Assembly: GCF_014212175.1 (NCBI RefSeq)
Contig: NZ_JACJVR010000038.1
Location: forward strand, 1-64,000
Length of the DNA: 64,000 bases
Reading direction: 5' to 3'
Source: Cohnella xylanilytica
GTDB lineage: Bacteria > Bacillota > Bacilli > Paenibacillales > Paenibacillaceae
In this document: piece after piece, positions 24,445-32,913 of the stretch
Position numbering within the stretch: the stretch's first letter is position 1
Layout of the letters: each line of letters opens with the position of its first letter
Program-made: the position numbers and the translations under genes
Notes under the pieces: model-generated
Seen by the model: only the letters and a program-made list of their open reading frames with translations
What the model was told of the DNA's origin: nothing
Databases searched by the model: none

Positions 24445-25470
24445 CTAGCCTACGAGCCCCGTCCGATCGATGCTCTCGACGAAGTAGCGCTGAACGAACA
24501 GATACATCAGGATGAGCGGCAGGATCGAGAGCAGCAGGCCGGTGTCGACCAGCATCGACGCGTAGAAGGGATCGACGTTGGTGGCCGTCTGGTTGAGCAT
24601 GACGTTGACCTTGTAGGGCAGGGCGAGCGTCGCCGTCGTCAGGGTGTTCATGCTGGGCAGGAAGTTGGACGAGAAGTACGAATCGTTCCACTGCCAGACG
24701 AAGGCGAAGAGCATGACGGTCATCATCGCGGGGATGGCGTTGGGCAGCATGATCGACCGGAAGCTCTTGAATACGCCGGCTCCGTCGACGAACGCCGCTT
24801 CCTCGATCTCCTTCGAGATGCCCCGGAAGAACTGCCGGAATATATAGATGAACAAGCCGGACTTCAAGGCGTTGCCGGTAATCGCCGGCAGAATGAACGG
24901 CCAGTACGTGTCCAGCATGTTGATGCCGCGTCCTCCGAACAGATGGAACAGGCCGAACAGATCGAACGATTTGAAGTTGATGTAGCTCGGCACGAGAATC
25001 GTCTGGGGAGGAACGAGAATCGTCAGGATCACGCCGGCGAACAGAATCTTCATTCCGCGGAAGGGCAGCTTGGCGAAGGCGTAACCGGCCAGCGCGCAGC
25101 TGAACGTCTGCAGCACGGTCGTCACCAACGACAGCGTGAAGCTGTTGCGGATCGCGGTGAAATAATCCATGACTTCGATCGCCAGCCGGTAATTGTTCCA
25201 TGAAGCGTGCTCCGGAATCCACATTACGGCCGGGTTCGACAGATCCTCCAGCGACTTGAACGACGCGGATACCTTAAGCAGGATCGGGTACAGGATCACG
25301 AAGCACATGCCGATGAGAAGAATCGCCCTCACCAGCGACCAGAGCAGCTTGGACCACTTGTTCACGTTCGTCACGCGCCGCTTGAAGCGGTACAGGTCGG
25401 TCGCCGCTGGCTTGGATTTGTTAAAGGCAAGCTCGGAGCCTGCCGCCGACTCGGTCGGATCGACCACCAT
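24445..25470 (-). CDS. Carbohydrate ABC permease, MalG type
   Basis: A 341-residue permease with a ~35-residue hydrophilic N-terminal extension and six membrane helices. The coupling loop reads EIEEAAFVDGAGVFKSFRSI, and it ends in the usual FVQRYFVESI pattern of MalG/YcjP-like subunits. The ATG at 25470 has a GGGGGG stretch a few bases upstream. It pairs with the MalF-like permease 62 bases upstream and with the binding protein downstream. This transporter differs from the LplB/LplC type of the other loci, one reason to think the operon handles a different substrate. Confidence 0.9.
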   Translation of the reverse strand: MVVDPTESAAGSELAFNKSKPAATDLYRFKRRVTNVNKWSKLLWSLVRAILLIGMCFVILYPILLKVSASFKSLEDLSNPAVMWIPEHASWNNYRLAIEVMDYFTAIRNSFTLSLVTTVLQTFSCALAGYAFAKLPFRGMKILFAGVILTILVPPQTILVPSYINFKSFDLFGLFHLFGGRGINMLDTYWPFILPAITGNALKSGLFIYIFRQFFRGISKEIEEAAFVDGAGVFKSFRSIMLPNAIPAMMTVMLFAFVWQWNDSYFSSNFLPSMNTLTTATLALPYKVNVMLNQTATNVDPFYASMLVDTGLLLSILPLILMYLFVQRYFVESIDRTGLVG

Positions 25471-25532
25471 AGATCCCCCCTATTCCCCCGCCCTTCCGGC
25501 CGCGTAACGGACGGAAGGCGGGATCCTTCGAA

Positions 25533-26444
25533 TCAATCGTGATAGAACACCCTGCGGGATACGAGAAAGACGCTGATCGCGAGGATCGCGGCTATGATCG
25601 AGAAGTAGATCCAAGCCATCGCCGAGCTCAGACCGAAATCGAGCGTCTGGAAGGCAATCGAATTGATCTGCTGCGTCACCTTGTTGTTCAGGAACGAGTC
25701 GATAATCGAATAGACCAGATTGGTAAGAATAAGCGGACTGACCATCGGGAACGTGATCTTCCAGAACGCCTCGTACCCTGTCGCGCCTTCGATCCGGGAC
25801 GCCTCGTACAGCGAAGGCGAGATCGATTGAAGACCGGCGAGGAAGATAATGATCTGCACGCCGGACTGGCTTATAATCTCGTAGATTCGGTCGACGGCTC
25901 CCGTCAAGTAGTTCACGATCGATTCGTTGACGCCGATATCGAGCAGCATTCCCCTCAGCTCGATGCTCTGCAGGAAGCCGTTCACCGATGCGCCGGACGG
26001 ATCCCCCGAAGCCAGATTCGCGTTCATGATCTGCTGCATGAAGCCGGCATTGTTGATGCTGACCATAATGCCGGACGCGAGAATGACCGGAAGGAAGAAG
26101 ATCGCCCGGGTGAAGGAGCGCCCGAAGAACTTCTGATTCAGCAGGACCGCGATAAACAAGCTGAAGATAATGATAAGCGGCACGTTGACGACCATGTTGG
26201 TTACGACCGTCGTCAGGTTGCGAACGAAATTCGCATCGACGTAGAGCGCTTGGCTGTAGTTGGACCAGCCCTCGAACGTCAGCGCGTATCCGTTGTCGGA
26301 CGCTTTGAGATCGTTGAAGCTGTACCGGATCGAGTTCGCGATCGGGACCAGGAAGAAGAATATAAAGCCAAGGATCCAGGGGGTCAGGAAAAGCAGTCCC
26401 GTGCGCGCTTTTCTCTGTTGGAACGAACTTCTAGCCCGCCTCAT
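25533..26444 (-). CDS. Carbohydrate ABC permease, MalF type
   Basis: A 303-residue permease with six membrane helices. The first (LLFLTPWILGFIFFFLVPI) and the coupling loop YEASRIEGATGYEAFWKITF are typical MalF/UgpA features. GGAGGG precedes the ATG at 26444, whose first bases overlap the stop codon of the DUF5696 gene (ATGA, 26444-26441), so translation is coupled. Forms the heterodimer with the MalG-type subunit at 24445. Confidence 0.9.
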   Translation of the reverse strand: MRRARSSFQQRKARTGLLFLTPWILGFIFFFLVPIANSIRYSFNDLKASDNGYALTFEGWSNYSQALYVDANFVRNLTTVVTNMVVNVPLIIIFSLFIAVLLNQKFFGRSFTRAIFFLPVILASGIMVSINNAGFMQQIMNANLASGDPSGASVNGFLQSIELRGMLLDIGVNESIVNYLTGAVDRIYEIISQSGVQIIIFLAGLQSISPSLYEASRIEGATGYEAFWKITFPMVSPLILTNLVYSIIDSFLNNKVTQQINSIAFQTLDFGLSSAMAWIYFSIIAAILAISVFLVSRRVFYHD

Positions 26445-28984
26445 CGTCCATTCCCTCCAACAAGGAAATCGTTAGCCGAGACGGAGGTTCCGCCGACGTC
26501 GACTTCGTAATCGTTGTAATTGACGGTAATCGTCTTGCCGCCCTCGTAGGTCGTCCGGTATACGTTGTCGGCCAGCTTCTCGTGTGCGACGATCGGCTTG
26601 TTCTGAACGTCGCCCAGCACCGCCGATACCGTGCGGTACGCTTCGACGGCCTTATTCATCCAGGTCTTGTAGTGGACGGAGTACAGATACTGGAAGTCCG
26701 TATTTCTCACTTCGCTGTTGTCCGCGTAGATCCATTTGAAGTATAGGCTCGAACCGTACTCCAAGGATTTGAGCACGTAGCTCTGCACGTCCGCGATCCG
26801 GGCCAGATTCACCGGGGCCCCCGCATAGCCGACATAGCCGTGAAGCACGATCTGATAGAACGGAACGGCTTCGTCCGCGATGTTGTCTCCGTTATTGCTC
26901 ATCGGCGCCTCCACGATATCCTTCGCGTACTTCAGAATGTACGCGTTGCCGCCGTCCGCCATCATGTCGGGCAGCTGACCGCCGATTTTCTCCAACTGCC
27001 GCTTGTCGATCTCCTCGGATTGGACGCGGTCGACGACGGCGCCGTTCCGATAGTCGCCTTCGAGCTGGTTCCCTATGTTGCGTACGGAGATGCCGGCCGC
27101 GCCGAATCGCTTATAAGCGTTCAGGAAGCCGTCTACGATGCTCGGCAACAATCGGGGCGACAACGGCTGCGCCCAATCCGTCCGTTCCCATACCCAAGCG
27201 GCCTCGTGATTGATATAACGCGATACCGCCTTGGCTTCGGTATATTTCCCGTCCGTCGCATAGAGGTGAGTGAACGACACGTCGGGATACAGATCCACGC
27301 CCTGCTGCCGCGTATAATCGATGAATTCCTTGAACCCGGAGGCGCCTCCCAGAACTCCGTCCACCTTGACGCCGTCCGCCGCCTTATGGGAATACCCTCC
27401 GTTGAACCATCCGGACAGCCGGACCTTCTGGCTTGTGATCCCCCGCTCCTTGAGCTCGGCGATGATCGTCCGGGCTTGATCGAATGTCGTTAACGGCACG
27501 ATCGCCTTGTACGGCACGCCCAGAAGCGACTTCCGCTTCGGAATTCCGCCGACCAGCTCAAGATAGAAGGGCAGGTCGTCTTCCGAGTCCTTCTTCTTGT
27601 TTAACAATCCGTTGGACAGCAGATAATTGCGATAATATTCGGCCATGCCCGCGTAGCTGGCCTTGTCTTCCGGCAGGAACGCATAGCGAACGCTGAAGTC
27701 GGAGTATACCGGCCTCTGCTGGAACACCGGAATGACTTTGGTTTGACTTCCCGATTGGGAGGTCGACGCCAGGCTGGCCTTCTCGTCGGAGATGTACTTG
27801 AAGCTCGCATAGACGCTGTTGAAGGAGCTGCGCTTCCGGGCCACTTCGCCGTGAATCGAGGCGACGGCCGCCCCTTGGTCGATGATCGCGACTAAGGCGG
27901 AATCCGCCGTCTTGATCCCGTAGACGGGCATCCGAATCGGCTCGACCGTCGGGTCGTCGTCGTTCTCGCCGTTCCAGGTGCCGCCATCGTCTCCGTAGAC
28001 CGGCTGTTCGAACGAATCGTACCGCTCCTTGCCGTTGTTGAGATAGATCAGGCTGCCGGAACCGTCGGGCACGAACATGTACCCTTGCTCCTGGAGGCCG
28101 GCCGCTCCGAAATAAGGTAGAAGAGCGATATCCAACAGAGGGTACGATGCCGGATACTGGATTCCGCTGCCGATAATCCTGGCGACGAACTGGTCTCCGG
28201 ACAGCGTATATTCGACCGGAATCGTGAACACTTGCTTCTCGTCGCTCTCGCCGGTCGAGTTCTCCTCGTTGTCCTTCTTCAGATCCTCGGCCGTGTAGCC
28301 GGCTTCCTGGAACGCTTCGATGACCTTCTTCAGCAGAAGGGCCGCCAACGTCTCATCGTTGCGCTCGTAGACGTCCTTGTTCTTGTCGTTCAGATAAGCC
28401 TGAACCAGGTAGCGCTTGTACTTCTTGCCGACTTTGTCGAGAATGAGCTTCTGGTACCGCTCGGCGCTTATTCTCTTCGGCAGGGCATCGATCTCGCTCT
28501 TCGCCTTGCCCAGCGTATAAGTCACCTTCAGCCCCCGCTCGAACGGTTCCGCGACGGCCTGCTTCAATTGAACGCTGTCCTGGTACGACGTCTTGTACGA
28601 CTGTTGGCCGTTCTTGTCGCTGAAGTTGATCAGAATCTGGGAAGAGAGCTGATCCTTGACGGACGCGTTCGCGATCTGGTCGTCCGCGGTAGAAGCGGGG
28701 TTGGAGCGCCACACGCGTCCTTCCTTGTCCCGGACGGCGATCGCCATCGTATTCGGATCGTAGTAGAGAGACAGCTGTCCGTTGGAGACCACTCCCTCCA
28801 TGCCCTCGAGCGGCACGGCCGGCTTCGCGTAACGATCGGCCGCGGAGACTTGGGGCTCTCTGTCCCGCAGATCGGGCAGCTCCGAAGGGCTAAGCGCCGG
28901 AAGCGGCTTGTTTTTCGCATACAGATACAACCCGGAGCCGAATACCAGGACGACCGCGATGGCTATGCTGACGATTCTCTTCAC
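26441..28984 (-). CDS. DUF5696-type membrane-anchored protein, possible glycoside hydrolase
   Basis: An 847-residue exported protein held by one N-terminal helix (IAIAVVLVFGSGLYLYA, about 7-24). I assign it to the DUF5696 family from memory of its recurrent occurrence beside sugar transporters in Paenibacillaceae. An N-terminal beta-rich part (about 60-330) is followed by a region with TIM-barrel character (LYPDVSFTHLYATDG, GAAGISVRNIGNQLEGDY, DMMADGGNAY) and a C-terminal small beta domain (TYEGGKTITVNYNDYEVDVGG). The arrangement recalls GH101/GH129-like enzymes, but I cannot point to proven catalytic acids. The 3' end overlaps the MalF-type permease start by four bases. Acts outside the membrane, probably on the substrate of the two transporters. 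Confidence 0.75.
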   Translation of the reverse strand: MKRIVSIAIAVVLVFGSGLYLYAKNKPLPALSPSELPDLRDREPQVSAADRYAKPAVPLEGMEGVVSNGQLSLYYDPNTMAIAVRDKEGRVWRSNPASTADDQIANASVKDQLSSQILINFSDKNGQQSYKTSYQDSVQLKQAVAEPFERGLKVTYTLGKAKSEIDALPKRISAERYQKLILDKVGKKYKRYLVQAYLNDKNKDVYERNDETLAALLLKKVIEAFQEAGYTAEDLKKDNEENSTGESDEKQVFTIPVEYTLSGDQFVARIIGSGIQYPASYPLLDIALLPYFGAAGLQEQGYMFVPDGSGSLIYLNNGKERYDSFEQPVYGDDGGTWNGENDDDPTVEPIRMPVYGIKTADSALVAIIDQGAAVASIHGEVARKRSSFNSVYASFKYISDEKASLASTSQSGSQTKVIPVFQQRPVYSDFSVRYAFLPEDKASYAGMAEYYRNYLLSNGLLNKKKDSEDDLPFYLELVGGIPKRKSLLGVPYKAIVPLTTFDQARTIIAELKERGITSQKVRLSGWFNGGYSHKAADGVKVDGVLGGASGFKEFIDYTRQQGVDLYPDVSFTHLYATDGKYTEAKAVSRYINHEAAWVWERTDWAQPLSPRLLPSIVDGFLNAYKRFGAAGISVRNIGNQLEGDYRNGAVVDRVQSEEIDKRQLEKIGGQLPDMMADGGNAYILKYAKDIVEAPMSNNGDNIADEAVPFYQIVLHGYVGYAGAPVNLARIADVQSYVLKSLEYGSSLYFKWIYADNSEVRNTDFQYLYSVHYKTWMNKAVEAYRTVSAVLGDVQNKPIVAHEKLADNVYRTTYEGGKTITVNYNDYEVDVGGTSVSANDFLVGGNGR

Positions 28985-29002
28985 ACCGTTCCCGGCCCCC
29001 TA

Positions 29003-29620
29003 TTAGCGAAATTGCAACTCTCGATAGATGGTGAAGTAGACGCTGTACATCTGCTGGATCAAACTGAAGAACAGCATGCCCAGAAAGACGATGAAGCCCA
29101 TGCATACGACGGACAATCCGATCGTAACGAGCGTCTTGAGCACGGTGTACTGGTGAACGGTCATCGTCGAGACGAACATCAGGTAGAGAAACCAGATGAC
29201 CGCGAATCCGTTCAAGTAATAATAGAAGGCCGTCTCCTCCTGCGTGATGAATCGGCTATAGATCGTCGCCGGCACGAAGAGCATAAAGATAGGCAGCATG
29301 GCATAAGCCGACGATATCACGATCTCGCCGAACTTCCCTTCTCCGTCCATCAGCGTCGTCAGCGACCAGTTCGCCACGCACCAGAGGAAGAACGGCAGGA
29401 TGACGTTCCGCAATTGAACGAGGCTATTGAACGAGTAGGGCGAATGGGTATTGACGATAAATCCGGAATACTGATATTGGAACATCGAGGCCAACGATAC
29501 CAGCAAGACGATCGCCATCGCGACGATCCAGTTCCCTTTCTTGTCGTATTTCAGTTCCCAGAAGCCTTTGAACGGATGGACGATTACGTAGAAAGGAAAC
29601 CTAAGGCGTTCGATCCACAT
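29003..29620 (-). CDS. YIP1-family membrane protein
   Basis: A 205-residue integral membrane protein with about five hydrophobic helices, matching the bacterial Yip1 pattern: amphipathic N-terminus (RLRFPFYVIVHPFKGFWELK), a first helix at about 31-50, then paired helices to the end. Its first 20 bases overlap the 3' end of the NHL-repeat gene, and DUF5696 follows 18 bases later. The role of Yip1 proteins in bacteria is unknown. The tight coupling to an exported propeller protein and to DUF5696 suggests a membrane platform for an extracytoplasmic assembly; this is inference. Confidence 0.75.
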   Translation of the reverse strand: MWIERLRFPFYVIVHPFKGFWELKYDKKGNWIVAMAIVLLVSLASMFQYQYSGFIVNTHSPYSFNSLVQLRNVILPFFLWCVANWSLTTLMDGEGKFGEIVISSAYAMLPIFMLFVPATIYSRFITQEETAFYYYLNGFAVIWFLYLMFVSTMTVHQYTVLKTLVTIGLSVVCMGFIVFLGMLFFSLIQQMYSVYFTIYRELQFR

Positions 29621-31073
29621 GGGAGATCCCCCCTCTTCTGCGCCTGAACTTGCGAATTTGCTTCCATGCGATCCATGCCGCGGCGAGCGCGAGAATCGTC
29701 GTCAGAATCGCATTGAAGTGCTGCTTCAGGACGCCCGTGCGAAGATGCTTATACGCTTTGGAATAGGCATTGCGGTCCAGAGCGAACTTCGCTTCCTTCG
29801 CGGCCCTCTTGTATTCTCCCGCCCGGAAGTCGGCCTTGCTGATCCCGCTGTAGGCGATCTCGTAGTTCTCGTTCAGCGAGAGCACTTCCCGCCACAGCTC
29901 GGCGGCCCGCTTCTCGTTGCCGATGTAATGGTTGTGCACCGCCTCGTTGACGAGCCGGCCGAACTCCGACACCTTGAACGTCGTGAGCCGCGCAAGCTCC
30001 TTATCCAGAACGACGATCGCGTCTCCCATCCGCTCGATGGCCGAAGGCGTCTTGAAGGTGCCGACTCTGTTCCCGTCGTGACCGAAGACGTACAGAAGCC
30101 TGCCCTCGGAATCGTAAGTGAAGATTCTGCCGCGAACGATATCCAGAGCGCTGTAGGTGCCGTCCGGTCCGACGCTGATATCGACCAGCGTGGACGGGCC
30201 TCGGCTGTCGGCCTTGAGATCGCCTATCGGGTTGGAGAAGCCTTGGCGAAGCAGAACGTCCGTCCCCGACGGATTCAGCCGTTTGATCGGCGTCCCGTTC
30301 CGTTCGGCGTTGGTCGTGAAGACGAAGTCGATGTCGTCCAGCGCCAGGTTCGTGTATTCGGTCGGAACGAACTGCACCATCCGCTCCTTCTGGGCCTTGG
30401 TGGCGAAATACCGCTTCCAGAAGTAGTCGGCCGGGTTGTACGTAACCCGGTTGGCGCCGAAGAAGTTCCGGAATACGCCCTGCCCGTCGAATTCCATGAT
30501 GCCGTCGAAGACCCGGTCGGCGATGACGAGGATCCGGCCGGCGGAGTCGACGGCGATCTTCTTCGGGTCGAACACGTAGTCGTCGGCGAAGTACTCCGAC
30601 TTCGGCGCGAGGATGACCAGATCGGCCTCTTCGCCGCCTTGCTTCAGCCGAACGACTCTATGGTTGCCCGTGTCGGCGACGTAGATATCGCCCTCCGGGG
30701 TCACGTAGACGCCTCTCGGCTTAAGGAGCGAATCCTCCTTCCCTTGATGGGTGAATTTGTCGATCGAGCGGACGAATTCGTACCGCTCGTTCATCTCGAC
30801 GATCCGGTTGTTATCCGTATCCGCGACATAGACATGCTTGTCTTCGGACACGAACATGTCGTCGGGATTGTTGAACCTTCCGATGCCGAGGTCTTCGCCT
30901 TCGACGACCCGGTCGGGCACATAAGGGACCGGCGACCATACCCGGTCGCCCCAGCCGTCGTACGTGTAGCCGATATAGGGAACGGCGGCCTTCGCGTAAC
31001 CGGAGAATACGAGACATGCGATCGTCAATGCCGTCGATGCGGCTATGGCGCGAATCCAGTTCGTCGTTATCAT
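29601..31073 (-). CDS. Exported NHL beta-propeller protein with TPR-like segment and C-terminal membrane helix
   Basis: A 490-residue protein with an N-terminal signal segment, then an NHL-type beta-propeller (about 55-370) whose blades show HVYVADTDNNRIVEMN and DIYVADTGNHRVVRLK. Two TPR-like helical hairpins follow (about 385-445, GNEKRAAELWREVLSLNENY then GEYKRAAKEAKFALDRNAYS), and a C-terminal membrane helix (ILTTILALAAAWIAW) with the basic stop-transfer tail KQIRKFRRRRGG. The propeller and repeats would face outward. The gene is four bases from the upstream permease and overlaps the YIP1 gene by 20 bases, so expression is tightly coupled. Probably a scaffold or glycan/protein-binding part; no enzymatic motif is seen. 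Confidence 0.78.
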   Translation of the reverse strand: MITTNWIRAIAASTALTIACLVFSGYAKAAVPYIGYTYDGWGDRVWSPVPYVPDRVVEGEDLGIGRFNNPDDMFVSEDKHVYVADTDNNRIVEMNERYEFVRSIDKFTHQGKEDSLLKPRGVYVTPEGDIYVADTGNHRVVRLKQGGEEADLVILAPKSEYFADDYVFDPKKIAVDSAGRILVIADRVFDGIMEFDGQGVFRNFFGANRVTYNPADYFWKRYFATKAQKERMVQFVPTEYTNLALDDIDFVFTTNAERNGTPIKRLNPSGTDVLLRQGFSNPIGDLKADSRGPSTLVDISVGPDGTYSALDIVRGRIFTYDSEGRLLYVFGHDGNRVGTFKTPSAIERMGDAIVVLDKELARLTTFKVSEFGRLVNEAVHNHYIGNEKRAAELWREVLSLNENYEIAYSGISKADFRAGEYKRAAKEAKFALDRNAYSKAYKHLRTGVLKQHFNAILTTILALAAAWIAWKQIRKFRRRRGGISHVDRTP

Positions 31074-31077
31074 CGCT

Positions 31078-31944
31078 CTACTCCTTCATCCCCGAGCTGG
31101 TCATCGTCTGGATGATGCTGCTCTGGGACACGATGAAGATCGTGATGGGGACGATCATCATGAACATGGAGACGGCCGCGCCAGGCCCCGCCCGGACGAT
31201 CCCTCCCTGAATGATCTGGCCGAGCGCGTAGGGCAGAGGCTTAAGCTGTTCGCTGTAGATGAAGCTTCCTCCCGAGGTTCCCCATAGCGATTGGAAGGAC
31301 AGAATGACCAGCGTCAGCCAGGCCGGCTTGACGAGCGGCATAATGATCTGGAAGAAAATGCGGTATTCGCTCGCGCCGTCGATCTTGGCCGCTTCCAGCA
31401 GCGCGTCGGGAATTTGTTCCATGAACTGCTTCATCAGGTACAAGCCCAGCGAAGCGGCGAACGCCGGCACGATGATCGCCGCGTAGCTGTCGATCCATCC
31501 CAGCCAGGACATGATGACGTAGTTCGGGATGTTCGTTACCTTCGGCGAGAACATCAGCGAGAGCACGACGATGGAGAACAGCACTCTGCTGCCGGGGAAT
31601 CGGTGCTTCGCGAGCGGGTAAGCGGCGGCGGAAGCGAACAGCACGTGACCGACCGTTCCCGCTGCCGTAATGAAGACCGTGTTGAAGATATAGCGGCTGA
31701 ACGGCACCCAGGAGTTGGACATCAGGTGGAACAGATCGGCGAAGTTGGTCAACGTCGGGTGCCTGACCAGCAAGGTCGGCGGGAACAGGAACAGCTCGTT
31801 CAGCGGCTTCAAGGCGTTGCTGACCGTGAAGACGAGCGGGACGACCATGAACGCGGCGAACGCGGCGAGGAACAAGGCCAGGAACAGATCCCCCATGAAC
31901 GAACGGTTCAATCGCTTCGGCTTGGCGGTGGATATCGTACTCAT
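31078..31944 (-). CDS. Carbohydrate ABC permease, MalG type (second pair)
   Basis: A 288-residue permease with six membrane helices, coupling loop LLEAAKIDGASEYRIFFQII and C-terminal FIVSQSSIIQTMTSSGMKE, which is longer and less typical than MalG ends. It starts six bases after the stop of the MalF-type partner at 31951, and the NHL gene begins four bases after its own end. The ribosome binding site is weak, so coupling to the upstream gene is likely. With the partner it forms the second complete permease pair in this operon. Confidence 0.88.
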   Translation of the reverse strand: MSTISTAKPKRLNRSFMGDLFLALFLAAFAAFMVVPLVFTVSNALKPLNELFLFPPTLLVRHPTLTNFADLFHLMSNSWVPFSRYIFNTVFITAAGTVGHVLFASAAAYPLAKHRFPGSRVLFSIVVLSLMFSPKVTNIPNYVIMSWLGWIDSYAAIIVPAFAASLGLYLMKQFMEQIPDALLEAAKIDGASEYRIFFQIIMPLVKPAWLTLVILSFQSLWGTSGGSFIYSEQLKPLPYALGQIIQGGIVRAGPGAAVSMFMMIVPITIFIVSQSSIIQTMTSSGMKE

Positions 31945-31950
31945 CGGAGA

Positions 31951-32913
31951 TCAATCGCCCACTTTCCTAAGCAGTTTTTGCACGATCTTATTCGAACCGA
32001 CCATCACGACGAACAGAACGGTGGCGATCGCCGAAGCGTACCCCATCTCGAACCGGATCGAGCCGTAATCCTCCAGATGGGTGACGATCGTATGCGCCGC
32101 GTAATTGACGCTGGGGAAGCCGGCCAGCTGCGTGGAGACGTCGGCGACCGCGAACGAGGCGGTAATCTGCATGACCGCGCCGAACATCAGCTGCGGACGC
32201 ATGGACGGAAGCGTGATGAACCACAGCTCCTGCCAGCGATTGCGGATCCCGTCCATGGCCCCGGCTTCGAACAGCGTGCGGTCCACCGTCTGCAGACCGG
32301 CGATGAACGCGAGGAAGCCGACGCCGAGACTTAGCCACAGTTGAACGAGCAGCACGATCCAGAGCACGTATTGTTCGTTCTTCAGGAAGATAATGGGCTG
32401 CTGGATCGCCCCGAGATCGAGAAGCAATCCGTTGACGTATCCGTACCGGTCGCCGGAGAAGATGATCTGCCAGATGAAGAAGACGTTCCCCGAGATCGAC
32501 GGCGCGTAGAAGAACAGCGTCATCACCGCTCGAACCTTCGGCCTCAGCTCGTTGACCAGCCATGCGAATACGAAGCACATGAGGTAGCTGATCGGACCGA
32601 CGATGCCGGCGAACAGGAACGTATTCTTCACCGCGATGAGGAAGACTTCGTCGTCCAGGAACATACGGGCGTAATTGTGCCACCCCACCCACTTCGGGAA
32701 CTCGAGCAGATTGAAGTTGGTGAAGCTGATCGCTATCGCCATGCAGACCGGCAGCACCGTGAAGAGCAGGAACAGGATCATATATGGCGCCAAAAGGATA
32801 TAAGACTGTCTGTGCTTCCTTACCTCGAGCGTCCATAGCCTCAGCGAAGGAGGCAGCATCGGACGCGAGGCCCGCCCCTGACGCGCTTGTCGATTAATCT
32901 CCGCTCTGTCCAT
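31951..32913 (-). CDS. Carbohydrate ABC permease, MalF type (second pair)
   Basis: A 320-residue permease with six membrane helices, a basic N-terminal arm of about 30 residues and coupling loop LFEAGAMDGIRNRWQELWFI. Its first 20 bases overlap the 3' end of the tethered binding-protein gene, which points to that protein as its partner. Together with the MalG-type subunit it would form the pore for whatever the tethered protein captures. Confidence 0.88.
   Translation of the reverse strand: MDRAEINRQARQGRASRPMLPPSLRLWTLEVRKHRQSYILLAPYMILFLLFTVLPVCMAIAISFTNFNLLEFPKWVGWHNYARMFLDDEVFLIAVKNTFLFAGIVGPISYLMCFVFAWLVNELRPKVRAVMTLFFYAPSISGNVFFIWQIIFSGDRYGYVNGLLLDLGAIQQPIIFLKNEQYVLWIVLLVQLWLSLGVGFLAFIAGLQTVDRTLFEAGAMDGIRNRWQELWFITLPSMRPQLMFGAVMQITASFAVADVSTQLAGFPSVNYAAHTIVTHLEDYGSIRFEMGYASAIATVLFVVMVGSNKIVQKLLRKVGD

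Noticed and set aside
29619-31115. 498-codon plus-strand frame opposite the NHL gene
   Set aside because: Antisense artefact; NHL blade motifs are clear on the minus strand.
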